A stretch of DNA of 64,000 bases from Arthrobacter sp. 35W (GCF_000482545.1 NZ_KI519454.1:1364001-1428000), one strand, 5' to 3'. Numbered from the stretch's first letter, positions 43,860 through 53,084 are shown. Program-made: numbers and translations. Notes: generated from the letters alone by a model not told the origin.

Positions 43860-44791
43860 GATGCTGTCCTTGTCTTTGCGCGGCGGGCGGCCTTCGGAGC
43901 GGTCTCGAAGCCGCGGCCGTAGCGCCGTTCAAGTTTGGTTTGGAAGAAGCTCAGGATGGTGGTCATCAGCAGGTACCAGAGGCTGGCCACGATGAGCAGC
44001 GGGATGGTTTGGTAGTTGTTGGAGTAGATGATCTGCGCCGAGTACAGCAGGTCCGAGATGGCGAGCACACTGACCAGGGACGTGCCCTTGAGCATCGAGA
44101 TCACCTGGTTGCCGGTCGGCGGGAGGACGACCCGCATGGCCTGGGGCAGGATGACCCGGCGCATGAGCAGGCCGCCGTTCATGCCCAGAGCCCTGGCGGC
44201 GTCGTACTGGCCCTTGTCCACGGAGCGGATGCCGCCGCGGATGATCTCCGCCATGTAGGCGGCCTCGTTCAGGGACAGGCCCAGCAGTGCGGCGCCCAGC
44301 GGGGTGATGAGCACATTGGCCGAACCCAGGGCCAGCGCGGGGCCGCCGAAGGGAAGGCCGAAGGCGATCACCGGGTAGAGGGCGGCGATGTTGTACCAAA
44401 AGATCAGCTGCACCAGCAGGGGGGTGCCGCGGAAGAACCAGATGTAGCCGCGCGCGATGGTGCTGACAATCGGGTTGGCCGAGAGCCGCATGATCGCCAG
44501 GACCGTGCCGAGTGCGATGCCCACGCTCATGGACACCACCGTCAGCACAATGGTCAGCACGGCGCCGGTGAGGATCTGTGGGGCGAAGAGGTAGGAGATG
44601 ACGACGTCCCAGTGGTAGCGCTGGTTCACCGCGATGTCCCACGCTCCGCCGAGTGCCAGAACGATGAGGACGATGGCAAGGGCCATGCGGACCGGGTGCC
44701 TCAGCGGCACCACCGGGATGGAACCACTGGCGGGGGCAGGTGCCTCCGGCGCGTCCTGGCTGGTGCCAGGGAGGGAATGTTGCTGCTGCAT
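43856..44791 (-). CDS. polar amino acid ABC transporter permease (HisMQ type)
   Basis: A 311-residue permease with five to six helices. [20 protein letters not shown] and [20 protein letters not shown], then [20 protein letters not shown], are diagnostic HisMQ motifs including the EAA loop. An N-terminal cytosolic extension of ~30 residues precedes the first helix. I chose the ATG at 44791 because AGGAG is nine bases upstream; the ATG at 44800 directly abuts that site. A single permease gene implies a homodimer. Confidence 0.93.
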   Translation of the reverse strand: MQQQHSLPGTSQDAPEAPAPASGSIPVVPLRHPVRMALAIVLIVLALGGAWDIAVNQRYHWDVVISYLFAPQILTGAVLTIVLTVVSMSVGIALGTVLAIMRLSANPIVSTIARGYIWFFRGTPLLVQLIFWYNIAALYPVIAFGLPFGGPALALGSANVLITPLGAALLGLSLNEAAYMAEIIRGGIRSVDKGQYDAARALGMNGGLLMRRVILPQAMRVVLPPTGNQVISMLKGTSLVSVLAISDLLYSAQIIYSNNYQTIPLLIVASLWYLLMTTILSFFQTKLERRYGRGFETAPKAARRAKTRTAS

Positions 44792-44803
44792 GGTAGCCAT
44801 CTC

Positions 44804-45751
44804 CTATTGGGCGAAGTTGACGCGGGCGTCGGTGATGGCGCTTGAATCAAGGCCGTACTTGCCGAGCACCTTGCGGTAGGAATCGCTGGTGACGACGGTG
44901 GCAAGTGCTGCACCGACGGACTTCACCAGCCCGGAGTCCTTGGGCATGCCGACCCCAACTGCTGCGAAGTCATAGGCCGCTGCGACCACAACCTGGGGAT
45001 TCTGCGAGGACGCAAAGTTCAGGATGGGCTGGTCTGCCAGCACCGCGTCCAGGCGTCCGCTGGTTAGGGCCGAGATGGCCTGGCGGGTGTCCTGGAACTC
45101 GTTGGTGTGGATGACGTCCTTGCCGGCTGCCGTGCAGGCGGCGTTGGTGGCGGGAACGTTGACGGTGAGCTGGTAGGAGCCGGTCAACAGACCGACGTTC
45201 TTTCCACACAGGGCCGCTTCACTGTCAATGCCGTGGGGGTTGCCGCTTTGCACGGCGATGGCGGTGCCCATCTGCATGTAGTCAACGAAGTCCAGCACCT
45301 GCATGCGCTTCTCGGTGGGCGTCATGGAGGAGACGGTCATGTCGTACCGGCCGGCCGCGATCCCGGGAATGATCGAATCGAAGTTGGCGACCTGGATTTC
45401 AACGCTCACACCCAGCGCCTGGCCGATCAGCCGGGCAATGTCCGGGTTGGCCCCTGTCATCTCCTGGGTGCCCTCACGGTAGAACTGCGTGGGCGGCTCA
45501 TTGGTGGGGATGGCAACGCGCAGGACCTTGGAGGACTTGATCGACTCCGGGAGCAGCTGCACTGCCGCATCGTTCGCGGCCAGGGCGGGGACGCCGGTGT
45601 CCCCTCCAGCCGATCCGCCGGTGGTGGCCGGGCCGGCGGACGATGCGCTCGGTCCACAGGCGGTGACTGCGAACAGCAGTGCCGCTGCAGCAAGTGCGGC
45701 CGGGACGGTGCGCTTGAAGATTTTCACGGGCGGTGCGGTGAGGGTGTTCAT
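44804..45751 (-). CDS. amino acid ABC transporter substrate-binding lipoprotein
   Basis: A 315-residue lipoprotein: a signal peptide with basic start and hydrophobic core (VPAALAAAALLFAVTACG) ends in a lipobox-type Cys32. The mature domain is family-3 solute-binding: VLRVAIPTNEPPTQFYREGT, VSSMTPTEKRMQVLDFVDYM and GRLDAVLADQPILNFASSQN. It binds an amino acid or related cation-carboxylate. The ATG overlaps the flavin oxidase stop (ATGA), so oxidation and uptake of the same compound are co-expressed. Confidence 0.93.
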   Translation of the reverse strand: MNTLTAPPVKIFKRTVPAALAAAALLFAVTACGPSASSAGPATTGGSAGGDTGVPALAANDAAVQLLPESIKSSKVLRVAIPTNEPPTQFYREGTQEMTGANPDIARLIGQALGVSVEIQVANFDSIIPGIAAGRYDMTVSSMTPTEKRMQVLDFVDYMQMGTAIAVQSGNPHGIDSEAALCGKNVGLLTGSYQLTVNVPATNAACTAAGKDVIHTNEFQDTRQAISALTSGRLDAVLADQPILNFASSQNPQVVVAAAYDFAAVGVGMPKDSGLVKSVGAALATVVTSDSYRKVLGKYGLDSSAITDARVNFAQ

Positions 45752-47049
45752 CAGGGGGTCCTCATCTCTGCAAAGGCCAACTCGGCCAGGGGGGTTTCGG
45801 TGGGGTGGGTCGGGGTGAAGGCCTCGCTGCGGTGCCGGACCAGGTCGCGGCCCTCTTCGCGCAGCTCGGCGATGGTGGAGACGCCGAGCAGCATCATGGT
45901 TCGGGTCATCTCGGCGGACAGGAGATCCAGGACGTGGGTGACGCCGGCCTGGCTGGCGGCAGCAAGTCCGTACAGGTACGGCCGGCCGATGGAACAGGCG
46001 TCGGCGCCGAGGGCCAGGGCCTTGATGACGTCCGAACCGCGGCGGACGCCGCCGTCGACGATGATTTCCATGCGCCCGGCCGTCTTGTCGACGATCTCGG
46101 GCAGCACATCCAGAGGCGAGGCCATGTGGTCCAGCTGCCGTCCACCGTGGTTGCTGACCTGGATGGCATCGATGCCCATCTCGGCCGCAAGAACGGCGTC
46201 CCGCGGGTTGACGAGGCCCTTGAGGATGATCGGACCATTCCAGCGTGCCCGCAGATCGCGGATGTCGTCCCAGTCCGTCGGCTCGTACGAGCCGGCCAGC
46301 AGAGTCCGCCACATGTCCGGGGTGCTGGACAGCGGTCCCTCGGGGATCTCGGCGTCCAGGTTCGGGAAGGCGATCGCATCGTTCGCCAGGAAACCCAGGG
46401 CCCAGCGCGGGTGCAGGGCGCCCTCGATGACCGTCTTGGGCTTGATCGACGGCGGAGCGGTGAAGCCGTTGCGGTAGTCGCGCTCGCGGTGGCCGATGGC
46501 CCGGCAGTCGACATTGACCATCAGGGCCTCGTAGCCGGCGTTGGACACCCTGTCGAGCACGGCCTGCAGCAGGCCCTTGTCGGCGGTGGGCTCCAGGTTG
46601 AACCAGCGGCGCAGTCCGGGGGCGGCGGCGCTGACCGCTTCCATCGTCGTCGTGCTCAGGTGGGCCAGCCCGTAGGGGATGCCGGCCGCAAGGGCCGCAC
46701 GGGCGACGGCGGACTCGCCGTCGGGGTGGAACAACCTGGTGCCACCGGTGGGGGAGAGCGTCAGCGGCATCGCGACCGGACCGCCCAGCAGGGTCGAGCC
46801 GAGGGTCTGGTGCTCGACGGACCCCCACTTCGGCAGGAACGACCAGTCATCGAAGGAGGAGAGGTTGCGGCGCAGGGACGCCTCGTCCTCGCCGCCGCCC
46901 TCAATGTAGTCGAACACACTGCCGGGAAGGCGCTTCGCGGCCAATTTCCGCATGTCTTCGATGCTGTAGCAACGCCGCGACAGCCGCTCCGACACGGACC
47001 GGGCCGGCCCCTGCACTGATGCCAGTGCCTTGATGTCTGTGAATTTCAT
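45751..47049 (-). CDS. FMN-dependent alpha-hydroxy-acid oxidase/dehydrogenase family
   Basis: A 432-residue TIM-barrel flavoenzyme. LPGSVFDYIEGGGEDEASLR (FMN/substrate region), PLTLSPTGGTRLFHPDGE, LMVNVDCRAIGHRERDYRNG, ILKGLVNPRDAVLAAEMGID with the FMN Lys, VSNHGGRQLDH with the catalytic His and Arg, and VDGGVRRGSDVIKAL identify the lactate-oxidase/glycolate-oxidase family. The operon links it to an amino-acid importer and RidA, so an amino- or hydroxy-acid imported by them is the likely substrate. GAGGATGCGAA precedes the ATG. First gene of the operon. Confidence 0.9.
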   Translation of the reverse strand: MKFTDIKALASVQGPARSVSERLSRRCYSIEDMRKLAAKRLPGSVFDYIEGGGEDEASLRRNLSSFDDWSFLPKWGSVEHQTLGSTLLGGPVAMPLTLSPTGGTRLFHPDGESAVARAALAAGIPYGLAHLSTTTMEAVSAAAPGLRRWFNLEPTADKGLLQAVLDRVSNAGYEALMVNVDCRAIGHRERDYRNGFTAPPSIKPKTVIEGALHPRWALGFLANDAIAFPNLDAEIPEGPLSSTPDMWRTLLAGSYEPTDWDDIRDLRARWNGPIILKGLVNPRDAVLAAEMGIDAIQVSNHGGRQLDHMASPLDVLPEIVDKTAGRMEIIVDGGVRRGSDVIKALALGADACSIGRPYLYGLAAASQAGVTHVLDLLSAEMTRTMMLLGVSTIAELREEGRDLVRHRSEAFTPTHPTETPLAELAFAEMRTP

Positions 47050-47177
47050 TTCGCATCCTCTTGTTTCCTGCGTGGAACCCTGATCGGCGCCTTTCGTCAA
47101 TAGTGACCCACGCCACAGGGCATCTATATGGAAATTCCTACAGAAGATATGCAGAACATTTGTGATATCGTCCACGC

Positions 47178-48857
47178 ATGGATGCCATGGAGCAGGATCA
47201 TTCGGAGCGCGAGAAGAATGCCGCAGTGGTGCGGTTGGCGGATTGCATCCAGCTGATGCAGGCTGATCTGGTCCACGCCAATCCCACGCCGGAAAACCTG
47301 GGGCGCCCCGTCTCGGACGTCCTGATGTACGACCCCAGGGATGAATGGACAAGCATTGACGGCCGGATCATTCTGGCCGTGGGGATGGTTTGTGGTTCAC
47401 CGGATTTCGACCAGCTGCTGCACCGGGCCGCGAACAGCAACGCCGCGGCCGTCATCGTCAAGGCCCATGGTGCAACGCTGGAACAGCTGCGGGCCGCTGC
47501 GGTCCGGCATGATCTTGCGGTGCTTGTCGCCCCGGGCGGCGCGGACTGGACCCGCCTGGTGGCGCTGGCCAGGACCTCCGTCATGGGTGCCGCGGTGGAC
47601 GCCGTCTCGGGGATCCGGCTCGGGGACCTTTACGCCTTCGCCAACGCTGCCGCCTCGATCACCAATGGTGCGGCCAGCATCGTTGACCCTTTGGGCAGGG
47701 TGCTGGGGTACTCCACCCTGCCCGGCCAGCCCATCGACGAGCTGCGCCGTGCCACCACCTTGTCCCTGCAGGAGGTCGATCCGCCGGCGTTCGACGCGGA
47801 CTTCAAGACCGTCTACGCCTCGCCGCGGGCCGTGCTGATCCCCGGCGAGGACGATGAACTGGCCCGCCTTGGCCTGGCTGTGCGGGCCGGCGGAGAGCTG
47901 CTGGGCTCGATCTGGATCATCGATCCGGGGGAGGACCGGCGTGAAGCTGCCCTGGATGCGCTCACGAGGATGGCGCCGCTGGCCGGGCTGCACATGCTCC
48001 ATGCCCGCTCGGCGTCGGACTTTGGGGAGCGCCGCAACGGGGACTTGATCCGCACCCTTGTGGACGACCCGGCGCATGCCTCCTTCGCGGCCGCCCAGCT
48101 GGGCCTTGACCCAACCCGCGGGCTCGCCGTCGCAGCCTTCTCCATCATCCGCCCGGAAGCCGGGAGCCTGGAATCCGTACGCGACATCCACAGGCTCCTG
48201 CACCTTGTCACCACCGTGTGCAACCTCCAATTCGCCACGAGCCACAGCGCCCTGATCGGCTCCGTGGTTTATGCCCTCCTGCCCTGCGAGGGGGCGGCCC
48301 CGCGGTCCGTGCACCGGCGGGTGCTGGCGGACATCGGCGCCTACTCGCACACCATCAGTGCCTTCCCGGTCGCCGCAGCGGTTGGCGGAATCGCCTCCCG
48401 GGTGGAGGATCTGCCGGGATCCAGAACGGAGGCGCTGGAAACCCTGGCGTACCTGCTGCAACGGCAGGCGGGCCCACCGGCCGCCGGGGGAGGCCGGGCC
48501 TCCGCCGTCGGACTCGTTGAAGACCACCGGGTGCCGCTGAATCTGCTGAAGATCGGGGCCTTCATCGCGGAGAAGGGCTTGGGCGACCATGATGACTTTG
48601 CCAGGATCCGGGCCAATGATGCCCAGCAGCAGACCGAGTATCTTGACACCCTGCGAGAGTACCTGGCCTCGAACGGCAGCATCTCCACGATGGCGGCACG
48701 GCTCCACGTGCACAACAACACCGTCCGCTACCGGGTGGCCCGTCTGGCCAAGGACTTTGACCTCGATCTGGACGATCCGCAGAAACGGCTCTGGCTCTGG
48801 CTGCGTCTGGCCACCATGGACCTTGCAGCCGGGGCGGAGCCGGCGGCGGCGCGGTAG
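47178..48857 (+). CDS. PucR-family transcriptional regulator
   Basis: A 559-residue regulator. The N-terminal PucR domain (~15-140) includes VSDVLMYDPRDEWTSIDGRI and AAAVIVKAHG; a GGDEF-like central domain spans ~290-410; the C-terminal HTH_30 reads YLDTLREYLASNGSISTMAA, then RLHVHNNTVRYRVARLAKDF. PucR proteins activate purine, amino-acid or amine catabolic genes in response to substrate. It is divergent from the flavin-oxidase operon with a 128-bp gap and probably controls it. A second in-frame ATG is at 47187. Confidence 0.92.
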   Translation: MDAMEQDHSEREKNAAVVRLADCIQLMQADLVHANPTPENLGRPVSDVLMYDPRDEWTSIDGRIILAVGMVCGSPDFDQLLHRAANSNAAAVIVKAHGATLEQLRAAAVRHDLAVLVAPGGADWTRLVALARTSVMGAAVDAVSGIRLGDLYAFANAAASITNGAASIVDPLGRVLGYSTLPGQPIDELRRATTLSLQEVDPPAFDADFKTVYASPRAVLIPGEDDELARLGLAVRAGGELLGSIWIIDPGEDRREAALDALTRMAPLAGLHMLHARSASDFGERRNGDLIRTLVDDPAHASFAAAQLGLDPTRGLAVAAFSIIRPEAGSLESVRDIHRLLHLVTTVCNLQFATSHSALIGSVVYALLPCEGAAPRSVHRRVLADIGAYSHTISAFPVAAAVGGIASRVEDLPGSRTEALETLAYLLQRQAGPPAAGGGRASAVGLVEDHRVPLNLLKIGAFIAEKGLGDHDDFARIRANDAQQQTEYLDTLREYLASNGSISTMAARLHVHNNTVRYRVARLAKDFDLDLDDPQKRLWLWLRLATMDLAAGAEPAAAR

Positions 48858-48881
48858 GCGCGCTGCGCCGGGCGGCCCCGG

Positions 48882-50039
48882 CTACAGACGGTCCGGGTTG
48901 TTGGCCGTCAATGTCCGTACGACGCGCGGGTGTGCGTGGGCATCGGAACAGAGCAGCAGATCCGCCCGCAGACCCGGTGCCAGCCGGCCGCGGTCGTGGA
49001 GCCCGACGGCGGCGGCCGGGTTCGCGCTGATCATCGCGATGGCTTCCGGGAGAGTGGCGTGGCCCAGACGGGCCAGGTCAAAGGCCGCTGCCAGCAGGCT
49101 CGAGGGCAGGTAGTCCGAGGCGAGCACGTTCAGGGCCCCGTGCCGGGCCATTTCCATGGCCGAAACGTTTCCGGAGTGGGAGCCGCCGAGCAGGATGTTG
49201 GGAGCTCCCGCAACGGTGGCGACGCCACGCTCCGTCGCGTGGCGTGCGGCCTCCAGTGTCGTGGGGAATTCGGCGATGGTGGCGTGGCGGGCCAGAAGCT
49301 CGTCAATCTCCGCCGGGGAGGTGGGGTCGTGGCCCATGAGCGTGATGGATTTCGCCGCGGCCAGTCCGCCCAGCCAGGCGAGCGTCTGCTCCTTGAGGTC
49401 CAGCTGTTCGTCCCGTTCGGCAATCAACAGGTCAACATGGTCAACGGCCTGGTCCGCCGTCATGCGTTCAGCTTCCCGCAGCCACCGTTCCATGACCTGC
49501 CGGTCCTGGTACTGGCCCTGGCCAGGCGTGTGGTCCTCGTAGGAGACCAGCGGCATCCCGCTCTGCCCCTGCAGGTGCACGCGGAACGAGTCGATGCCGC
49601 CGGGGCAGCGCACGTCCAACCGGTGCAGGACCCGGTGGTCGAGACGGGGTGAGGGGTGGGAGCGCAGGGCGTGGTGGATCTCCGGGGCCCGGGGCGATCC
49701 GATCGGAACGCCCACCGCCGACTTCAGCTGGAACGAGACCGCATGGAACGCCGTCGTGACGCCTGCGGCCAGCAGATTGTTCTCGGCCGATTGGACGGCA
49801 AGCTGCACCGGCATGGCAGCGCCCGGCCGTGGCCGGTGCTCCTTCGCCAGGGCATCGCTGTGGAGGTCCACCAGCCCGGGGAGGCAGAGGTGCCCCCGGC
49901 CATCGATGCTGGCCGCAACGCCCTTGGGGTGCGGATGGATGTCCTCGATGACGCCGCCGGCCACGCTGATGAGCTGGTCCTCCAGAATGCCACCCGGCAC
50001 CACGGCGCGGACGTGGCCGATCGTGTAGCGGCCCATCAT
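48882..50039 (-). CDS. phnM: PhnM-like alpha-D-ribose 1-methylphosphonate 5-triphosphate diphosphatase
   Basis: A 385-residue amidohydrolase-superfamily enzyme. LVDLHSDALAKEHRPRPGAA carries the first metal His, ITLMGHDPTSPAEIDELLAR another His, and IAEFPTTLEAARHATERGVA, AGAPNILLGGSHSGNVSAME and VLASDYLPSSLLAAA are PhnM-specific. In C-P lyase pathways PhnM removes pyrophosphate from the ribose-methylphosphonate triphosphate. No phnGHIJKL genes are nearby, so it acts with a distant C-P lyase or on another substrate. It overlaps the phnF-type regulator by ATGA. Confidence 0.9.
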   Translation of the reverse strand: MMGRYTIGHVRAVVPGGILEDQLISVAGGVIEDIHPHPKGVAASIDGRGHLCLPGLVDLHSDALAKEHRPRPGAAMPVQLAVQSAENNLLAAGVTTAFHAVSFQLKSAVGVPIGSPRAPEIHHALRSHPSPRLDHRVLHRLDVRCPGGIDSFRVHLQGQSGMPLVSYEDHTPGQGQYQDRQVMERWLREAERMTADQAVDHVDLLIAERDEQLDLKEQTLAWLGGLAAAKSITLMGHDPTSPAEIDELLARHATIAEFPTTLEAARHATERGVATVAGAPNILLGGSHSGNVSAMEMARHGALNVLASDYLPSSLLAAAFDLARLGHATLPEAIAMISANPAAAVGLHDRGRLAPGLRADLLLCSDAHAHPRVVRTLTANNPDRL

Positions 50040-50749
50040 GCGCGCAGTTCGGTGACGACGTCGAAAACGTCCGGGCGAAGGTAGCTCTCGACGTATTCAA
50101 GCTTGTGCCCCGTCAGGGTGCAGGAGATCAGCCCACGGAGCAGAATCTGCGGCGGCTGCCCCCGCAATCCCAGTGTGGCGGCAATGTCACTGGGCGGGGA
50201 CGAGAGCCGGCTTTGGCTCCACTGCCGGTGCGGGGCATAGCCGTAGTGCCTGCGCAGAATGCCATCCAGCGATCCATCCTCGGTGAGCACGCTGGCCAGG
50301 CGGGGGACCAGGGCCGATGGGAGGATCGACACTGCCGTACTGACAGGCAGCTCATCCAGAAAGCGGACGCGCTCCAGCACCGTGACCTTCGCACCAAGTT
50401 CAAGCCCGAGGATGTCCCGTTCACCCTCGGTGGCGGGGCGGACCACCGGTTTTCCATTGCGGGTCCGGGGATCGGCGCCGGCCTCGCGCACGGTCTGGGT
50501 GAACGAGGGGGCAAGGTCCCGGCTGATGCGGTATTCGTAGCGCTGGGTGCGGAAGGTGCCGCTGCCCTTTACCCTGCGCACCAGCCAGCGCCGCTCCAGT
50601 TCCTCCAAGGCTGCCCGGATCGTCTGGCGGTTGACACCGAAGATCTCGCCCAGATCATGCTCGGACGGCAGCGGGCGGTTGACCGGTACATCGGAGAATT
50701 GTTCCAAAATCTGATGGGACAACTTCAGGTATATCGGCTCAGTCTGCAT
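50036..50749 (-). CDS. phnF: GntR-family regulator, HutC/PhnF subfamily
   Basis: A 237-residue regulator. The winged helix spans ~1-70 (PLPSEHDLGEIFGVNRQTIR, then AALEELERRWLVRRVKGSGT). The UTRA ligand domain (~85-235) includes VLERVRFLDELPVSTAVSIL and GHKLEYVESYLRPDVFDVV. Coupling to phnM supports a PhnF role in phosphonate or phosphate regulation. A HutC-type operator lies about 85-100 bp upstream, shared with the divergent phosphatase gene. Confidence 0.87.
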   Translation of the reverse strand: MQTEPIYLKLSHQILEQFSDVPVNRPLPSEHDLGEIFGVNRQTIRAALEELERRWLVRRVKGSGTFRTQRYEYRISRDLAPSFTQTVREAGADPRTRNGKPVVRPATEGERDILGLELGAKVTVLERVRFLDELPVSTAVSILPSALVPRLASVLTEDGSLDGILRRHYGYAPHRQWSQSRLSSPPSDIAATLGLRGQPPQILLRGLISCTLTGHKLEYVESYLRPDVFDVVTELRA

Positions 50750-50832
50750 GCACCAACTATAGCGGGTTTGTGGCAGAAGAGTCCCGGAAAAGCTGGGGAA
50801 AAGGGTTGGTGAACAGTGGGCAAACTGCCCTA

Positions 50833-50850
50833 AATCTGTCTATACAGATT
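50833..50850. promoter_or_regulatory. HutC-type operator between phnF and phoD
   Basis: AATCTGTCTATACAGATT is a perfect 7-bp inverted repeat (AATCTGT/ACAGATT) around CTAT. Its core GTCTATAC fits the GTMTAKAC consensus of HutC-subfamily GntR regulators. Located in the divergent promoter region, it is the likely PhnF site controlling both phnF-phnM and the phosphatase. Confidence 0.75.
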
Positions 50851-50933
50851 CCTTTTTACGGGCATGCTGGATGCCGTTCACACTCTCACCTTCGACTTCG
50901 CCCCCCCCCACGATCAACACCAAGGAGCATGAC

Positions 50934-53003
50934 ATGAGCACCCCCAAATCCCTCGGCCGACGAGGATTCCTCGGCGGCGGCATCGCCACGGCGGGCCTGT
51001 CCATCGCTGCGGCGATGCCTGCCCAGGCGGCCCAAGGCGCCCCGATCCGTGCGGCCGTCCTTGAGTTCAAAGACCCGTGGACCAAGGCCACCGGCCTGGC
51101 GGAGCTGCTGCGCCGCGCCGGAGCCACGGTGGTGGCCTTCGACCCCACCCTTCCCGCCACCGCCCAGGGCGTTGACCTGATCGCCTTTGGCACCTTCACG
51201 AACAATGCCCCCGCCTACATCGACTACGTCAAGAACCAGGCAGCATCGCTGCGTGACTTCGCCGCCGCCGGCGGTGTGGTCCTGGACATGGCCCAGTCGG
51301 ACCAGTACTCGCCCAAGGCCAGCTACCTGCCCGCCCCGCTCAGTGCCACCCGGGCCGATCCCGACCACGACACGATCTACCCGATGGCGCCCGAGCACCC
51401 GCTGGTTGCCGCGCTTCGCACGGGAGTGGACGGCCGTGTCTTCACCGACCGCGCCGCCGCCATTCGGGTCAGCTGGGAGACGCTGGTTGATTGGGAGTCC
51501 ATGCGGGTGCTGCTCTCCTGCGCCCCGGCCGGCAAGCCCACGCCGCCGGCGCTGCTCGAGGGCGCCCACGGCAAGGGCCGGTTCCTGGTGACAAGCCTGA
51601 CGGTGGACAAGTGCTTTGACGGCACCGGTGCCCCCATCCAGCCGGCCGTGGCCGTCTCCGACAGCGAGGCATTCTTCGCGGCCATTGCAGGCTACGTCGC
51701 CGCCGTCAAGGCGGGCACCGCGCCCGCCGTCGTGCCGACGCCCAAACCCAAGGATCCGGCCGCCGGTCCGATGGTGGGCCACACCACCTCGGAGAGCACA
51801 CGCATCTGGCTGCGCCCGGGCCGCGACCACCACGCGATTCCCCGTTGGGAATGCACCCTCACCAGCGAAAGGGGCAAGGTGGAAAAGGTCGAGGCGACAC
51901 TGACCGACGCCAACGACCACTCCCTCATCTTCGAGGTGGACAAGCTGAAGGCCGAATCGCGCTACACCTTCTCGATCGTCCCCACGGCGGGCGACCCGGC
52001 GTTCACGCCCCTCATTGGCGCGTTCACCACGGCGCCGAAGGACAATTCGAAGTCCAGGGTGGTGATGGGCGTGGGCTCGTGCGCCCCGTCCGCCTCCGAT
52101 TCCGTCTGGGACCGCATCCTTGCCGAGGGCTGCGACAGCTTCGTCTTCATGGGCGACACCCCCTACATCGACTCGGTCGACCTGCAGTTTGCCCGCCAGC
52201 GCCACCGTGAGTTCCTGCAGGTCCCCGAGGTCGCCAGGCTCGTCCGTTCGGTTCCGACCTGGGGCACCTGGGACGACCACGACTTCGCCTTCAACGCCAG
52301 CCTGGGCGATGTCAAGGGCAAGGAAAACACCCGCAGCGCCTTTGTCGACTACCGCGCCAATGCCTCCTACGGCCACACCAGCGCCGGCGAGCTGCAGACG
52401 GACCGCGACGCCGGCGAGGGCGTGTACACCTCCTTCCGCCGGGGGCCGGTGGAGGTCTTCCTGCTGGATCCGCGCTGGTTCAGCCGCACCGAGGCCAGCT
52501 GGGCCGACATCGGCCAGCCGACCTGCCTCGGTGCCCGGCAGTGGGCATGGTTCCAGGACGGCCTGCGCAACAGCGATGCGACGTTCAAACTGGTCGTCAG
52601 CGGCATGATCTGGGACGACAAGCAGAATGCCGAGTCCGACGACTGGGGGACCTTCCCCCACGAGCGCGAGGCCATGTTCGACTTCATCAAGGACGAGGAG
52701 ATCCCGGGTGTGGTGCTGCTCAGCGGAGACATCCACGTCTCCCGGGCCCTGAACTACGGCCCGCGCGTGGGCTACGACCTGTGGCAGTGGATCGTCAGCC
52801 CGCTGCACGACCGCACCATCGCCAGCCTGAATGTACCCCACCCGGCCCTGGTGCACAGCGCCGTGGAGCCGAATGTGTTCGCCCGGATCGAGGCGGACAC
52901 CACCGTGAAGCCGGCGACGCTGAAGGCGACCTGGATCAACCGTTCCGGCCGGCGCATCTTCGAGGTCAACACCACGTCCACGGAACTGGGCCACCGCCAC
53001 TAG
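50934..53003 (+). CDS. PhoD-family alkaline phosphatase with N-terminal ThuA/GATase-like domain
   Basis: A 689-residue exported enzyme. A Tat signal (LGRRGFLGGGIATAG, Arg9-Arg10) ends near AQAAQGA. Residues ~37-265 resemble a ThuA/class-I amidotransferase-like flavodoxin fold (VDLIAFGTFTNNAPAYIDYV; APEHPLVAAL). Residues ~285-660 are PhoD: GPMVGHTTSESTRIWLRPGR, SFVFMGDTPY, WGTWDDHDFAFN and VVLLSGDIHVSRAL bind Fe/Ca and phosphate. PhoD enzymes cleave phosphomono- and diesters outside the membrane. AAGGAGCATGAC precedes the ATG. Divergent from phnF-phnM over a HutC-type site, suggesting joint phosphorus scavenging. Confidence 0.9.
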   Translation: MSTPKSLGRRGFLGGGIATAGLSIAAAMPAQAAQGAPIRAAVLEFKDPWTKATGLAELLRRAGATVVAFDPTLPATAQGVDLIAFGTFTNNAPAYIDYVKNQAASLRDFAAAGGVVLDMAQSDQYSPKASYLPAPLSATRADPDHDTIYPMAPEHPLVAALRTGVDGRVFTDRAAAIRVSWETLVDWESMRVLLSCAPAGKPTPPALLEGAHGKGRFLVTSLTVDKCFDGTGAPIQPAVAVSDSEAFFAAIAGYVAAVKAGTAPAVVPTPKPKDPAAGPMVGHTTSESTRIWLRPGRDHHAIPRWECTLTSERGKVEKVEATLTDANDHSLIFEVDKLKAESRYTFSIVPTAGDPAFTPLIGAFTTAPKDNSKSRVVMGVGSCAPSASDSVWDRILAEGCDSFVFMGDTPYIDSVDLQFARQRHREFLQVPEVARLVRSVPTWGTWDDHDFAFNASLGDVKGKENTRSAFVDYRANASYGHTSAGELQTDRDAGEGVYTSFRRGPVEVFLLDPRWFSRTEASWADIGQPTCLGARQWAWFQDGLRNSDATFKLVVSGMIWDDKQNAESDDWGTFPHEREAMFDFIKDEEIPGVVLLSGDIHVSRALNYGPRVGYDLWQWIVSPLHDRTIASLNVPHPALVHSAVEPNVFARIEADTTVKPATLKATWINRSGRRIFEVNTTSTELGHRH

Positions 53004-53018
53004 GCCGCCGATTGCGGC

Positions 53019-53050
53019 CCGCGGTGTGGGCAGAACAGCCCACACCGCGG
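53019..53050 (+). terminator. hairpin terminator of the phosphatase gene
   Basis: CCGCGGTGTGGGC (53019-53031) and GCCCACACCGCGG (53038-53050) form a perfect 13-bp stem with a 6-nt loop, 15 bp after the stop codon. No clear T-run follows. Confidence 0.75.
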
Positions 53051-53084
53051 CCGGCCCTTGACTCCGTCCGGCATCTCCGGTCTA

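Noticed and set aside
50886-53045. 719-codon minus-strand frame opposite the phosphatase gene
   Set aside because: Antisense shadow of the PhoD gene, rich in Gly/Ala/Arg with no family motif.
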